This document shows positions 1 to 12,500 of a DNA stretch of 64,000 nucleotides, one piece after another. This DNA comes from Triticum aestivum (lineage: Eukaryota; Streptophyta; Magnoliopsida; Poales; Poaceae), in NCBI RefSeq assembly GCF_018294505.1, contig NC_057811.1, forward strand, positions 26,732,473 through 26,796,472, given 5' to 3'. The translations under genes were made by a program, and so were the position numbers. How positions within the stretch are numbered: the first letter of the stretch is position 1; each line of letters begins with the position of its first letter. The notes beneath the pieces are model-generated. The model saw only the letters and a list, made by a program, of their open reading frames with translations, was not told the origin of the DNA and did not search any database.

Positions 1-213
1 ACCAGCCCAGGACCACTATGGAGACTGCATACATGGTTTGATCTTTTTCGTTACCGACTCGTAGCGCAGCGGGAAGTAGAGTCGATGACGATCGGCGGTG
101 CAGATCCCCGCAGGTAGGATTTACAACCTCCCAACCGCGAGGATGTATACCCTCATCTGCTCCTCAGACAGCCCTCCGGGAGGCGGTCGAACAGCCCCCC
201 GGACGGTGTCGCA

Positions 214-342
214 GACAGCCCTTCGGGAGGACCTTCGAAACTCGAACGGTCACTCGGACAGCCCTCCGGGAGGACCTTCGAAACTCGGACGGTCACACGG
301 ACAGCCCTTCGGGAGGCACTCACGAACTAAGACCGAAACTAC
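214..342. repeat. 43-bp minirepeats with palindromic cores inside T1 LTR
   Basis: Three direct units start at 214, 257 and 300, exactly 43 bp apart. Each begins GACAGCCCTTCGGGAGG or its CCTCCGGGAGG variant, and the first two continue with an ACCTTCGAAACTCG block; the third diverges after the core. CCTCCGGGAGG is a perfect palindrome. The same block recurs in LTR copy 2 (about 7647-7775) and copy 3 (about 15080-15210), where units vary between the TTCGGG and TCCGGG forms. Confidence 0.8.
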
Positions 343-536
343 GATCTCTCTACAGAGTTGCACACATACGGTGTCATCTATCCGGCAGGGCTTCGCCGTC
401 CAGAACTAGTTCCTGCCGGAACCCAGACAGCCTTACGGCTCTACGAAACTCTTTTCGTGGGAGGGAGAGAAGAAGCCAGATAATGCATGGCATGTGTATG
501 AGAGCAAGGGATGAGTGTGGAGGGCTGCCCCTCCAC

Positions 537-550
537 CTCTATTTATAGGA
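537..550 (-). promoter_or_regulatory. Putative LTR TATA box (T1 copy 1)
   Basis: Read on the minus strand this is CCTATAAATAGAGG, a good plant TATA box in the expected U3 position for a minus-strand element. A GC-rich minirepeat region lies downstream of it. Identical sites occur in the other two LTRs. Function is inferred from position and motif only. Confidence 0.5.
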
Positions 551-2129
551 AATCCCAAGGGGGTAGGGTAGTTTCACAAAAAACCCAAAATGCACATGAA
601 TGAAGTCCTTCCACAAGGACCTAGGAGTGAAACCAAGGAACAAGAGGGTCCCCAAGGGGGGATACCCCATGTGGCCGGCCACACCCCCATGAGGGGCCCA
701 AAAAATGGCTCCTATCCATCCATGTCATCCCCAAGATCTTTTGGAGCAAAGCCCCAAAAGGTGGCTTTCCATAAAGTAACCATAAAGCTGATTTTCACTA
801 TTCACGACGACATTTTTCAGCGTCTGATCGAACTGAAAATATTTATGTGGGCTAAGAACATTTCCAGTACCCACTAAAATGATTTTCAACGCGTTCCGAA
901 ACAATTCCGGTTTTAGTGATTTTCATCTGCGAAACGCATCTGAAGTGGCTCCGGCAGCTCCGGAACATTTCCGGTTTTTATCTCAGAAAATTCCAAAAAG
1001 CTTCCAGAATGATTCTGGCATCCTCCAAGAATTATCAGGCATGTGCCGAAACCAATTTGACTTAATGGTGTATCCCGAAACAACTTTTCGGTATCATCGA
1101 AACTTATCCGATGACCTCTCTCTGCGGTACGATTCCGCTGTCCGAAACTTTTCGGTGTCCGAAACTTTTTCGGTGATTTTCTCTCAGACTCCCTGTCTAG
1201 TATTCAGCAGATAGATGACCCTTAAGCGTGTGACCCTATAGGTTCGGTGAAGTATAGACATGACCCGGAACCCCTTCCGATCAATGATCAACATCGGAGC
1301 CGTGGACACCCATATTGACCCCTATACCCACACGAATAAATATTCGAGTGAACCTCCAGTTGCCGTGTGCTATTCCTGTTGCTTCGCGATATGTTACAAA
1401 TACCCGAGGTGAGACATGTTGGCATTCCCGTGGATCAACAACTTGTCCACTATGCTAGTTACCTCGTTACCGGTATTGTTCTCTTTTCTCGTTATCGTGT
1501 TCCGGCATCCCCGTGATCAAATCACAAAGTGTCTGGCCAGACGATGATGGATACCGTAACACCGAGAGGGCCCAGAGATATCTCTCCATCGTTGGAGGAG
1601 CAAATCCCAATCTTGAGCTATCAAGTTACTTGACACACTTTTCCATGAACCCGTAAGCCGCCGTAATAGCCACCCATTTACGGATGACGTTTAACAAACC
1701 CCAAAGTTCATGAAGCAAGCATGAAGAAACTCGATACTCTCATGGTCTAAGGAATCATGCAAACGTTAACCATCTCTGTGTTATGTACCAATAAACTTGT
1801 GACGAATGTATCTCATAGCATAACATCAATTCGGGTCGATTCAACACAAATGTCCTTCCTGACATTGTGCCCTCAAAGTTGCTTGGCATAGACATGCCCA
1901 TGATTGGGAAAACATAATCATCATGCAACACTTGAGCTAGTCTTAGAGGCATGACTAGGAATACATTTTATCGTTTATTATTCCACACGTGCATATGGGT
2001 TCTCCCCAGAGCCTTTATGGATATACGGGCTCGGGAACCACAGCAGTTATAGCATGGAACATAAACATAATTATGAACAGGGAGATAATCAATAACATTT
2101 ATTATTGCCTCTAGGGCATATCTCCTACA

Positions 2130-5100
2130 GACTCCCACTTGCACTAGAGACAATAATCTAGCTTATGCTAATGCACTTCACACCTGTGGCACACCGGTGT
2201 AAATATGCTTCGCTTGTGGTATAGCCTGATGTCCAATGGATCTGACGACTTCAGTTCCGTGTGTATCTTTGCATGTCCTCGCGTTTTCACAAAATTCATA
2301 TTTTGTGTGGACTTGGCTTTGTATGTATGTGAATCACAGGTCGAACCTGGATTCCTCAGACTGAGTTATGGAGCAACTACCTGCAGTAGTGTCCCATTGT
2401 CAAAAGCCATCTTGGAACTATACTAAGTTCATGAATGAACTATATGATTCAACATCTTCTTTGTCGCTTCTAAAGCGTCAACATACTTAGCCCTTGTTAT
2501 AGAATTCGCCACAGTAACTAGTTTGAACAAATTCCAACTAACTGTGCCACCACATTGTGTGTTACACAAAACCCTTAATTTAAATCGAAAATCGCATGGA
2601 GAAAAGATGAAGACTGTATCGATGTAACATTTTACAACGAACTCTTCATGATCTCTGCTTGCGAGAAAACCATGTCATCAGTACTTACTCTAGTACTCTG
2701 TGACATCTTTCACTGTTGTCCCATGATCAGTAATTTGATCACTTTGGTATCCATACTCGCAACACCTTGGGAGTATCGGACATATCTGGTTGTTTTACAT
2801 ACCATGGAATACATGATTAATCCAAACACAAAAGTGTGTGGAATCTGCATCATGTATTTTACTCATCAGTGTTTTGGGACACCGAGTCTTGCAAAAACTC
2901 TTTCCATGTGACTTTGGCAAGAATCACTCCTTGGCGTTTTAAATGCTAAAAGGTTTTAGCATCTTGTCAATATGTATTCATTGCTTAGCCCCATTAGGTA
3001 AATCTATCTCCATAGATCATCATGCCTAATATTGAGGCTATTTAGCCTAAGCACTTCATCGAAAAACTATTTTCAAATGAAGTCCTAATTTGTGTCAAGA
3101 AATTTATTTCCAATTACCAATGTGCCAAGCACATAAGGTTTTTAGAAATATTATTACGCTCCCACTTACTTTCTTGAATTACAAGCATCTTCGTTACCCA
3201 TTGATGAAGTCAAAACCCCTTTGACCATTTCATCAAAACACGAAGATTCCAACTCCATTTTGCTCTCTTCTGTCCATTGCTGGAACTCTGAAGTTTGCAT
3301 ACCTACTAGCATCCTCTGGATCGACAAATTACTTTGGACTGTATCATATACAAGTCCTAGCTTTCATTTCCATCAGATGGAAATCCTTTTATCATCCATG
3401 TTTCATATCTCATGATTGAAATATGTATTAATTGCTAGTTCAACCCGAACCGACTTTAAGCATCGCTACGATGAAAACAACCTCATCGTAGTCAACTCTT
3501 GAACTTGTTATTTCAACAAGTCGAGCTTTATGGATAAAACATTTTTATCCGTATCAGTTTTAAGTTCCATAAATATTCGTTAGACTCTAAGTCTTCCGAA
3601 AGGTGTATCAAGGTTTTAATCTTGAATCACTTATATGGAAACTAACTCGGGTTGTATTGGCATTTAGCCAATTCTGGAGTCAGGGCCCATCAACGCTTCC
3701 TTGTGTATCGTAGGTATAATGTTGTCTAACAACAATATCTCGTTTGCGCACCTGAGAGGTTTGCACGAGCCTTGCCTACGTGGTTCAGCTGCAAGTTCGA
3801 CCGAAGTTCATACATTTTATTGTAGAGACTTCCGTATCAGTCGCAGTAGGAAACTCTGGAATTACTTCCAAGGTCTCTTTCCTTTGATCTGATGAAGATA
3901 CTGTTTATCTCGTCGAGTTGCACTATTCTCCCACTCACCTTTTAGAAAGAACCATTCTCTTTAAAAGCATACCGTTCTTTGTGGCAAACCTATTTGCCTC
4001 GGTATAGTGAGGGAGGAATACCCAATGACTTGGGATAACCTACAAAGTAGCACTTGTCTGATTTGGAATAGGTTTGTAACCTTTTACACAAGCCCCATAT
4101 TCCAAATGTTAAGAAAAGATACAACATGGTTGGGCGTACCATACCATGGCTTCATTTCAACAGACCCGATGTAGCTCTTTTCAGTGTAAAAGCCGCAGTC
4201 TCTAAAGCATCACTTTAAAAAGGATAATGGCAAATTTATTTATGTCATCTTTGACCTTACCATGTCATAAATGGTTAGATTACATCTCCACGGACTTTTC
4301 ACTTGCAGTGGTGTTCCGGGAGGTGCAAGTTATGAAACCCCTTTCACAACTCATCAGACATTCGCTAAACATGTAACTCAAATATTCCTTTGTGCAATCA
4401 AATTGCAGAAACATAATTTTCTTGTTACAATAACTTCTACTTCATTTTTGAAAACCTTTCGAATGATTTCAAAAGATCCAGACTTACGTCTCATCAAGTA
4501 AATATCCATATATCTACTTGAGTCATTTCTGAAGATAAATAAATCCACCACTAACAACACTTATCGGACTACACACATCAAATGTATGATCACTAATAAG
4601 TTTGTTGTTCGTTCCTTATGGCCTGTGAACGGTATTTTAGTCACTTCACTTTTCGGAGGAAAGTTGCAAGTGTCAGATGATTCAAAATCAAAAAGACTTC
4701 AAAATCCATCATAATGGAATTTTCCATGCGGGTTTCTCCAATGTGACCAAATGTAGTGCCACACTTGTGTGGTATTCTTTTAGTCTTGCGACATTTAGCG
4801 TCAGTGTTATGGATGTATCATATTACCCTCAATATTCATAACATACGTCCCATCTTGGATGGAAGCATGGCCCTTCATGTTATTCATAATACTTAACAAC
4901 AATTGTTGTTTTTATGAACAACTCTTTTGCAACAAACATTGTGCAATGGGCTAGAGTGTATGAAACTCTAAAATGAATTATGAAAGTAAACCCAGAGGTA
5001 TTGTATTATTATCAATATTCATAACATACATCTCATTCATAATGAAAGTATGGCCCTTGTGTTATTCATAACATCGAACATAAAAGGTTCTCTTATGAAC

Positions 5101-7391
5101 AACCTTCTTGCAAGATACCTTATGCAATGGGCTAGAGTTTGTAAAACTCTAAATGAATTATGAAAATAAATACAGACGGCAATACACCGATGGAAGGTAT
5201 AGTAACATTTACTATGTTCCCTGTGTATACCTTAACCTCATTTCTGGCTAGTCTTTTTAGGCCATAGTAGCTCTTACAGTGATTCGCAATTGAATGCAAT
5301 CGAGCGGGTATCTTTGTGATTAACTCACAATACCCAAGAATTAGTGATTAACATGTTTAACCATAATTCCCAAGAACTATATCTTTGACCAGCCTACTAT
5401 ACATCAAAAACTTGTATGACATTCATACATGAGCTGGATATTCCAGTCATCTTTCTTTCTGCCTTTATACTTCTAACAGTTTAACTTTTAGTATTTCTCC
5501 TACTCGCAAAAGAAGCACCCAACTTAAGAGTGGCGTTAGCCCCGGACTTCCTAGGCGTGTAAGTCATACTAACACCCTTTGGACACTTCCTTTCTCTTTA
5601 AGTTGTTGTTTTATTCACCTTTCATTATATGACAGGCGTTCTTCTGGATCCCTTTCCCAACAGTCAAATGCATAGTAAACACTTTTACTAATACTTGCAA
5701 ACAAACATTGCTTTGTTTGTATCTGAAAATAATTTTCAGTTCCATGAATATCATATAACTATCCCAACTTTCGAAGTTTGGGTTTCATGGAAGCAAACAT
5801 ATTGCACTTGACTGAAACGGAATTATAGCTTTTGGATCGAAGGACGAGAGTCACATGATCCATAGCATTAGCGGGAGGATACGGAAAGCATGCGATAGGA
5901 CAAAGTCCTTCTCGGCACTTTTGAGGACAATCCTCATATTACGGTACCAATCGTAAAGTTTTAACCAGATATTTAACAGCTATTCAATTTTAATAGGGAA
6001 GGTGGAAACGCGAGCCATTATTCTACAACTATTTTGCAAGAAACACTTAGACAATGTTCATAATTAATTGCACTAAGAATTAAACATGTTAATTCAACAG
6101 TGCGCTCCCACTCAAATCAATATCTCTCAAAATTGATTGTGAGTGATACAAGACCCACATTTCAATTGTTCGCCATTGGTGTAACACCACTGATGACGAA
6201 AAATCTCAACCGGTAGGCCAACTTGCCAATCACATCTCTATGTGACTCTTGTTCATCTTTCGATGCGTGTGTTCCGAGCTCATGACGGTCATGCCTGAAC
6301 GTCAAGACAACCAAGTGATCTCGCTGCGAGGTCTCAACTCACCCGCCTCACACTTCTCTAATCGTTCGTACCCGTGTGACACGGCGCACCCCGAAAAGAT
6401 AGGTGCCGTGACGGTGCTACACTTGGGAGAACACTAACTACTTGGTATTTTAGTGAGAGATCACCCTAATAAAAAGCGACTACCGCGCAATCAAGAAGGG
6501 TGCATCATAAGGGATAAACATCTCAGGCAATTCATAATAGCATGATATGGTATAGCCCTTTCTGACGGAGAAGTATTTCATTTCTTCGTCTTCGGCATTC
6601 GCGTCGGTGTTCACCTTCGCGAAGATTGCCACCACCTTGTCGATGCACCAGATAATATTGCTATCTCTATAGCTAACAAAATAATGCATTACACAAGGTT
6701 GACACGCAGGTCATTAAAGTGCAATCATATGGCTCCAGCCATCATGCCGAATCATGACACGCAGGTCATGTTAATCAAATTACATCATATAGTCATCTCA
6801 TACATAATCGAATTAGTATGAGCACTGCTATACCACATCACATGCACATCCTGCAAAACCAAGTTAGACGCCTCTAATCGGTTTATGCAAAATTTATTTT
6901 ACGTGGCTTCTAAGGTTTTGACTTAAACCGCAGCTACCAACGTTTTATCATCAAGTATGATTATTCAAGTTGCTAGATTAACATCTCGGGGTGTATGAAA
7001 CACGGGATAATTAAATCTCGAGCCCCATACTAAACTTCGTCATACGCATGACCCCCGTGCAGATCATATCTGCAATGCCCTTTCATCTGCGAATTTCATC
7101 TTTCTTTTGACTACGGCAGAACCCAAAGAACTGATAGCACTTCCATGATCAATCAGGATCACGGATTGCCAGAACTTTGTCAAATTCCACCATGCTGTCT
7201 CGAGATTGAGCAAACGCAAATTCTAGGGAAGCAACAAGAACCTCGGGTAACAGATTTCATCTGTCACCCGCATAAATAATTTTCAGCAATAGATCTCATC
7301 TACTACCTAATTATATTATGCAATACCCATACATCTCCATGTATTCTAGATCGAAACCTGCATCTACGCATAGCACGGCTCTTGATGCCAC
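2130..7391 (-). pseudogene. T1 internal domain 1: decayed copia gag-pol
   Basis: No frame is open beyond about 90 codons, but the order of decayed copia pieces is readable on the minus strand. RNase H and RT remnants lie near the left LTR (about 2150-3520), recognised by alignment with C1: for example the CTCCCACTTACTTTCTTG segment at about 3161 and the CCTCATCGTAGTCAACTC segment at about 3480. An integrase remnant at 4378-4560 includes RYMDIYLMRRKSGSF, like the copia RYGYVYLM region. Gag and leader relics extend to the PBS. Numerous frameshifts and stops make it non-coding; any movement would need proteins from a relative. Confidence 0.75.
7377..7390 (-). other. T1 primer binding site (internal 1)
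   Basis: On the minus strand this reads TGGCATCAAGAGCC, close to the initiator-Met-type PBS used by copia elements, one base from the LTR boundary at 7391/7392. It fixes the element orientation as minus. Confidence 0.7.
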
Positions 7392-9562
7392 TGTAGGGGA
7401 ACGCGACAGAAAACAAAAATTTCCGACCTACGCACCAGCCCAGGACCACTATGGAGACTGCATACATGGTTTGATCTTTTTCGTTACCGACTCGTAGCGC
7501 AGCGGGAAGTAGAGTCGATGACGATCGGCGGTGCAGATCCCCGCAGCTAGGATTTACAACCTCCCAACCGCGAGGATGTATACCCTCATCTGCTCCTCAG
7601 ACAGCCCTCCGGGAGGCGGTCGAACAGCCCCCCGGACGGTGTCGCGGACAGCCCTTCGGGAGGACCTTCGAAACTCGAACGGTCACTCGGACAGCCCTTC
7701 GGGAGGACCTTCGAAACTCGGACGGTCACACGGACAGCCCTTCGGGAGGCACTCACGAACTAAGACCGAAACTACGATCTCTCTACAGAGTTGCACACAT
7801 ACGGTGTCATCTATCCGGCAGGGCTTCGCCGTCCAGAACTAGTTCCTGCCGGAACCCAGACAGCCTTACGGCTCTACGAAACTCTTTTCGTGGGAGGGAG
7901 AGAAGAAGCCAGATAATGCATGGCATGTGTATGAGAGCAAGGGATGAGTGTGGAGGGCTGCCCCTCCACCTCTATTTATAGGAAATCCCAAGGGGGTAGG
8001 GTAGTTTCACAAAAAACCCAAAATGCACATGAATGAAGTCCTTCCACAAGGACCTAGGAGTGAAACCAAGGAACAAGAGGGTCCCCAAGGGGGGATACCC
8101 CATGTGGCCGGCCACACCCCCATGAGGGGCCCAAAAAATGGCTCCTATCCATCCATGTCATCCCCAAGATCTTTTGGAGCAAAGCCCCAAAAGGTGGCTT
8201 TCCATAAAGTAACCATAAAGCTGATTTTCACTATTCACGACGACATTTTTCAGCGTCTGATCGAACTGAAAATATTTATGTGGGCTAAGAACATTTCCAG
8301 TACCCACTAAAATGATTTTCAACGCGTTCCGAAACAATTCCGGTTTTAGTGATTTTCATCTGCGAAACGCATCTGAAGTGGCTCCGGCAGCTCCGGAACA
8401 TTTCCGGTTTTTATCTCAGAAAATTCCAAAAAGCTTCCAGAATGATTCTGGCATCCTCCAAGAATTATCAGGCATGTGCCGAAACCAATTTGACTTAATG
8501 GTGTATCCCGAAACAACTTTTCGGTATCATCGAAACTTATCCGATGACCTCTCTCTGCGGTACGATTCCGCTGTCCGAAACTTTTCGGTGTCCGAAACTT
8601 TTTCGGTGATTTTCTCTCAGACTCCCTGTCTAGTATTCAGCAGATAGATGACCCTTAAGCGTGTGACCCTATAGGTTCGGTGAAGTATAGACATGACCCG
8701 GAACCCCTTCCGATCAATGATCAACATCGGAGCCGTGGACACCCATATTGACCCCTATACCCACACGAATAAATATTCGAGTGAACCTCCAGTTGCCGTG
8801 TGCTATTCCTGTTGCTTCGCGATATGTTACAAATACCCGAGGTGAGACATGTTGGCATTCCCGTGGATCAACAACTTGTCCACTATGCTAGTTACCTCGT
8901 TACCGGTATTGTTCTCTTTTCTCGTTATCGTGTTCCGGCATCCCCGTGATCAAATCACAAAGTGTCTGGCCAGACGATGATGGATACCGTAACACCGAGA
9001 GGGCCCAGAGATATCTCTCCATCGTCGGAGGAGCAAATCCCAATCTTGAGCTATCAAGTTACTTGACACACTTTTCCATGAACCCGTAAGCCGCCGTAAT
9101 AGCCACCCATTTACGGATGACGTTTAACAAACCCCAAAGTTCATGAAGCAAGCATGAAGAAACTCGATACTCTCATGGTCTAAGGAATCATGCAAACGTT
9201 AACCATCTCTGTGTTATGTACCAATAAACTTGTGACGAATGTATCTCATAGCATAACATCAATTCGGGTCGATTCAACACAAATGTCCTTCCTGACATTG
9301 TGCCCTCAAAGTTGCTTGGCATAGACATGCCCATGATTGGGAAAACATAATCATCATGCAACACTTGAGCTAGTCTTAGAGGCATGACTAGGAATACATT
9401 TTATCGTTTATTATTCCACACGTGCATATGGGTTCTCCCCAGAGCCTTTATGGATATACGGGCTCGGGAACCACAGCAGTTATAGCATGGAACATAAACA
9501 TAATTATGAACAGGGAGATAATCAATAACATTTATTATTGCCTCTAGGGCATATCTCCTACA
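7392..9562 (-). repeat. T1 LTR copy 2 (complete, 2171 bp)
   Basis: Runs from TGTAGGGGAACG to CTCCTACA. It is shared between the two internal domains, the arrangement expected after unequal homologous exchange between LTRs. It differs from copy 1 at only a few positions that I noticed, for example ATCGTTGG versus ATCGTCGG near 1590/9025. Confidence 0.92.
7969..7982 (-). promoter_or_regulatory. Putative LTR TATA box (T1 copy 2)
   Basis: Same minus-strand CCTATAAATAGAGG motif as in copy 1. Position and motif only. Confidence 0.5.
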
Positions 9563-12500
9563 GACTCCCACTTGCACTAGAGACAATAATCTAGCTTATG
9601 CTAATGCACTTCACACCTGTGGCACACCGGTGTAAATATGCTTCGCTTGTGGTATAGCCTGATGTCCAATGGATCTGACGACTTCAGTTCCGTGTGTATC
9701 TTTGCATGTCCTCGCGTTTTCACAAAATTCATATTTTGTGTGGACTTGGCTTTGTATGTATGTGAATCACAGGTCGAACCTGGATTCCTCAGACTGAGTT
9801 ATGGAGCAACTACCTGCAGTAGTGTCCCATTGTCAAAAGCCATCTTGGAACTATACTAAGTTCATGAATGAACTATATGATTCAACATCTTCTTTGTCGC
9901 TTCTAAAGCGTCAACATACTTAGCCCTTGTTATAGAATTCGCCACAGTAACTAGTTTGAACAAATTCCAACTAACTGTGCCACCACATTGTGTGTTACAC
10001 AAAACCCTTAATTTAAATCGAAAATCGCATGGAGAAAAGATGAAGACTGTATCGATGTAACATTTTACAACGAACTCTTCATGATCTCTGCTTGCGAGAA
10101 AACCATGTCATCAGTACTTACTCTAGTACTCTGTGACATCTTTCACTGTTGTCCCATGATCAGTAATTTGATCACTTTGGTATCCATACTCGCAACACCT
10201 TGGGAGTATCGGACATATCTGGTTGTTTTACATACCATGGAATACATGATTAATCCAAACACAAAAGTGTGTGGAATCTGCATCATGTATTTTACTCATC
10301 AGTGTTTTGGGACACCGAGTCTTGCAAAAACTCTTTCCATGTGACTTTGGCAAGAATCACTCCTTGGCGTTTTAAATGCTAAAAGGTTTTAGCATCTTGT
10401 CAATATGTATTCATTGCTTAGCCCCATTAGGTAAATCTATCTCCATAGATCATCATGCCTAATATTGAGGCTATTTAGCCTAAGCACTTCATCGAAAAAC
10501 TATTTTCAAATGAAGTCCTAATTTGTGTCAAGAAATTTATTTCCAATTACCAATGTGCCAAGCACATAAGGTTTTTAGAAATATTATTACGCTCCCACTT
10601 ACTTTCTTGAATTACAAGCATCTTCGTTACCCATTGATGAAGTCAAAACCCCTTTGACCATTTCATCAAAACACGAAGATTCCAACTCCATTTTGCTCTC
10701 TTCTGTCCATTGCTGGAACTCTGAAGTTTGCATACCTACTAGCATCCTCTGGATCGACAAATTACTTTGGACTGTATCATATACAAGTCCTAGCTTTCAT
10801 TTCCATCAGATGGAAATCCTTTTATCATCCATGTTTCATATCTCATGATTGAAATATGTATTAATTGCTAGTTCAACCCGAACCGACTTTAAGCATCGCT
10901 ACGATGAAAACAACCTCATCGTAGTCAACTCTTGAACTTGTTATTTCAACAAGTCGAGCTTTATGGATAAAACATTTTATCCGTATCAGTTTTAAGTTCC
11001 ATAAATATTCGTTAGACTCTAAGTCTTCCGAAAGGTGTATCAAGGTTTTAATCTTGAATCACTTATATGGAAACTAACTCGGGTTGTATTGGCATTTAGC
11101 CAATTCTGGAGTCAGGGCCCATCAACGCTTCCTTGTGTATCGTAGGTATAATGTTGTCTAACAACAATATCTCGTTTGCGCACCTGAGAGGTTTGCACGA
11201 GCCTTGCCTACGTGGTTCAGCTGCAAGTTCGACCGAAGTTCATACATTTTATTGTAGAGACTTCCGTATCAGTCGCAGTAGGAAACTCTGGAATTACTTC
11301 CAAGGTCTCTTTCCTTTGATCTGATGAAGATACTGTTTATCTCGTCGAGTTGCACTATTCTCCCACTCACCTTTTAGAAAGAACCATTCTCTTTAAAAGC
11401 ACACCGTTCTTGCGGCAAACTATTTGCCTCGGTATAGTGAGGGAGGAATACCCAATGATTTGGTATAACCTACAAAGTAGCACTTGTCTGATTTGGAATA
11501 GGTTTGTAACCTTTTACACAAGCCCCATATTCCAAATGTTAAGAAAAGATATAACATGGTTGGGCGTACCATACCATGGCTTCATTTCAACAGACCCGAT
11601 GTAGCTCTTTTCAGTGTAAAAGCCGCAGTCTCTAAAGCATCACTTTAAAAAGGATAATGGCAAATTTATTTATGTCATCTTTGACCTTACCATGTCATAA
11701 ATGGTTAGATTACATCTCCACGGACTTTTCACTTGCAGTGGTGTTCCGGGAGGTGCAAGTTATGAAACCCCTTTCACAACTCATCAGACATTCGCTAAAC
11801 ATGTAACTCAAATATTCCTTTGTGCAATCAAATTGCAGAAACATAATTTTCTTGTTACAATAACTTCTACTTCATTTTTGAAAACCTTTCGAATGATTTC
11901 AAAAGATCCAGACTTACGTCTCATCAAGTAAATATCCATATATCTACTTGAGTCATTTCTGAAGATAAATAAATCCACCACTAACAACACTTATCGGACT
12001 ACACACATCAAATGTATGATCACTAATAAGTTTGTTGTTCGTTCCTTATGGCCTGTGAACGGTATTTTAGTCACTTCACTTTTCGGAGGAAAGTTGCAAG
12101 TGTCAGATGATTCAAAATCAAAAAGACTTCAAAATCCATCATAATGGAATTTTCCATGCGGGTTTCTCCAATGTGACCAAATGTAGTGCCACACTTGTGT
12201 GGTATTCTTTTAGTCTTGCGACATTTAGCGTCAGTGTTATGGATGTATCATATTACCCTCAATATTCATAACATACGTCCCATCTTGGATGGAAGCATGG
12301 CCCTTCATGTTATTCATAATACTTAACAACAATTGTTGTTTTTATGAACAACTCTTTTGCAACAAACATTGTGCAATGGGCTAGAGTGTATGAAACTCTA
12401 AAATGAATTATGAAAGTAAACCCAGAGGTATTGTATTATTATCAATATTCATAACATACATCTCATTCATAATGAAAGTATGGCCCTTGTGTTATTCATA

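Larger units (their letters stand above)
1..2129 (-). repeat. T1 LTR copy 1 (left edge cut by window)
   Basis: Matches LTR copy 2 (7392-9562) almost base for base; the first 42 bp are outside the window. It ends CTCCTACA just before the reverse PPT. It holds a GC-rich minirepeat block (about 168-342), a TATA-like box on the minus strand, and an AT-rich end with the copia motif CTAGGGCATAT. Confidence 0.92.

Noticed and set aside
98..1214. Open frames of 95-111 codons in the T1 LTR, repeated in the other copies
   Set aside because: They lie in LTR U3/R sequence and repeat only because the LTR does. There is no protein-like composition, and they run opposite to the element.
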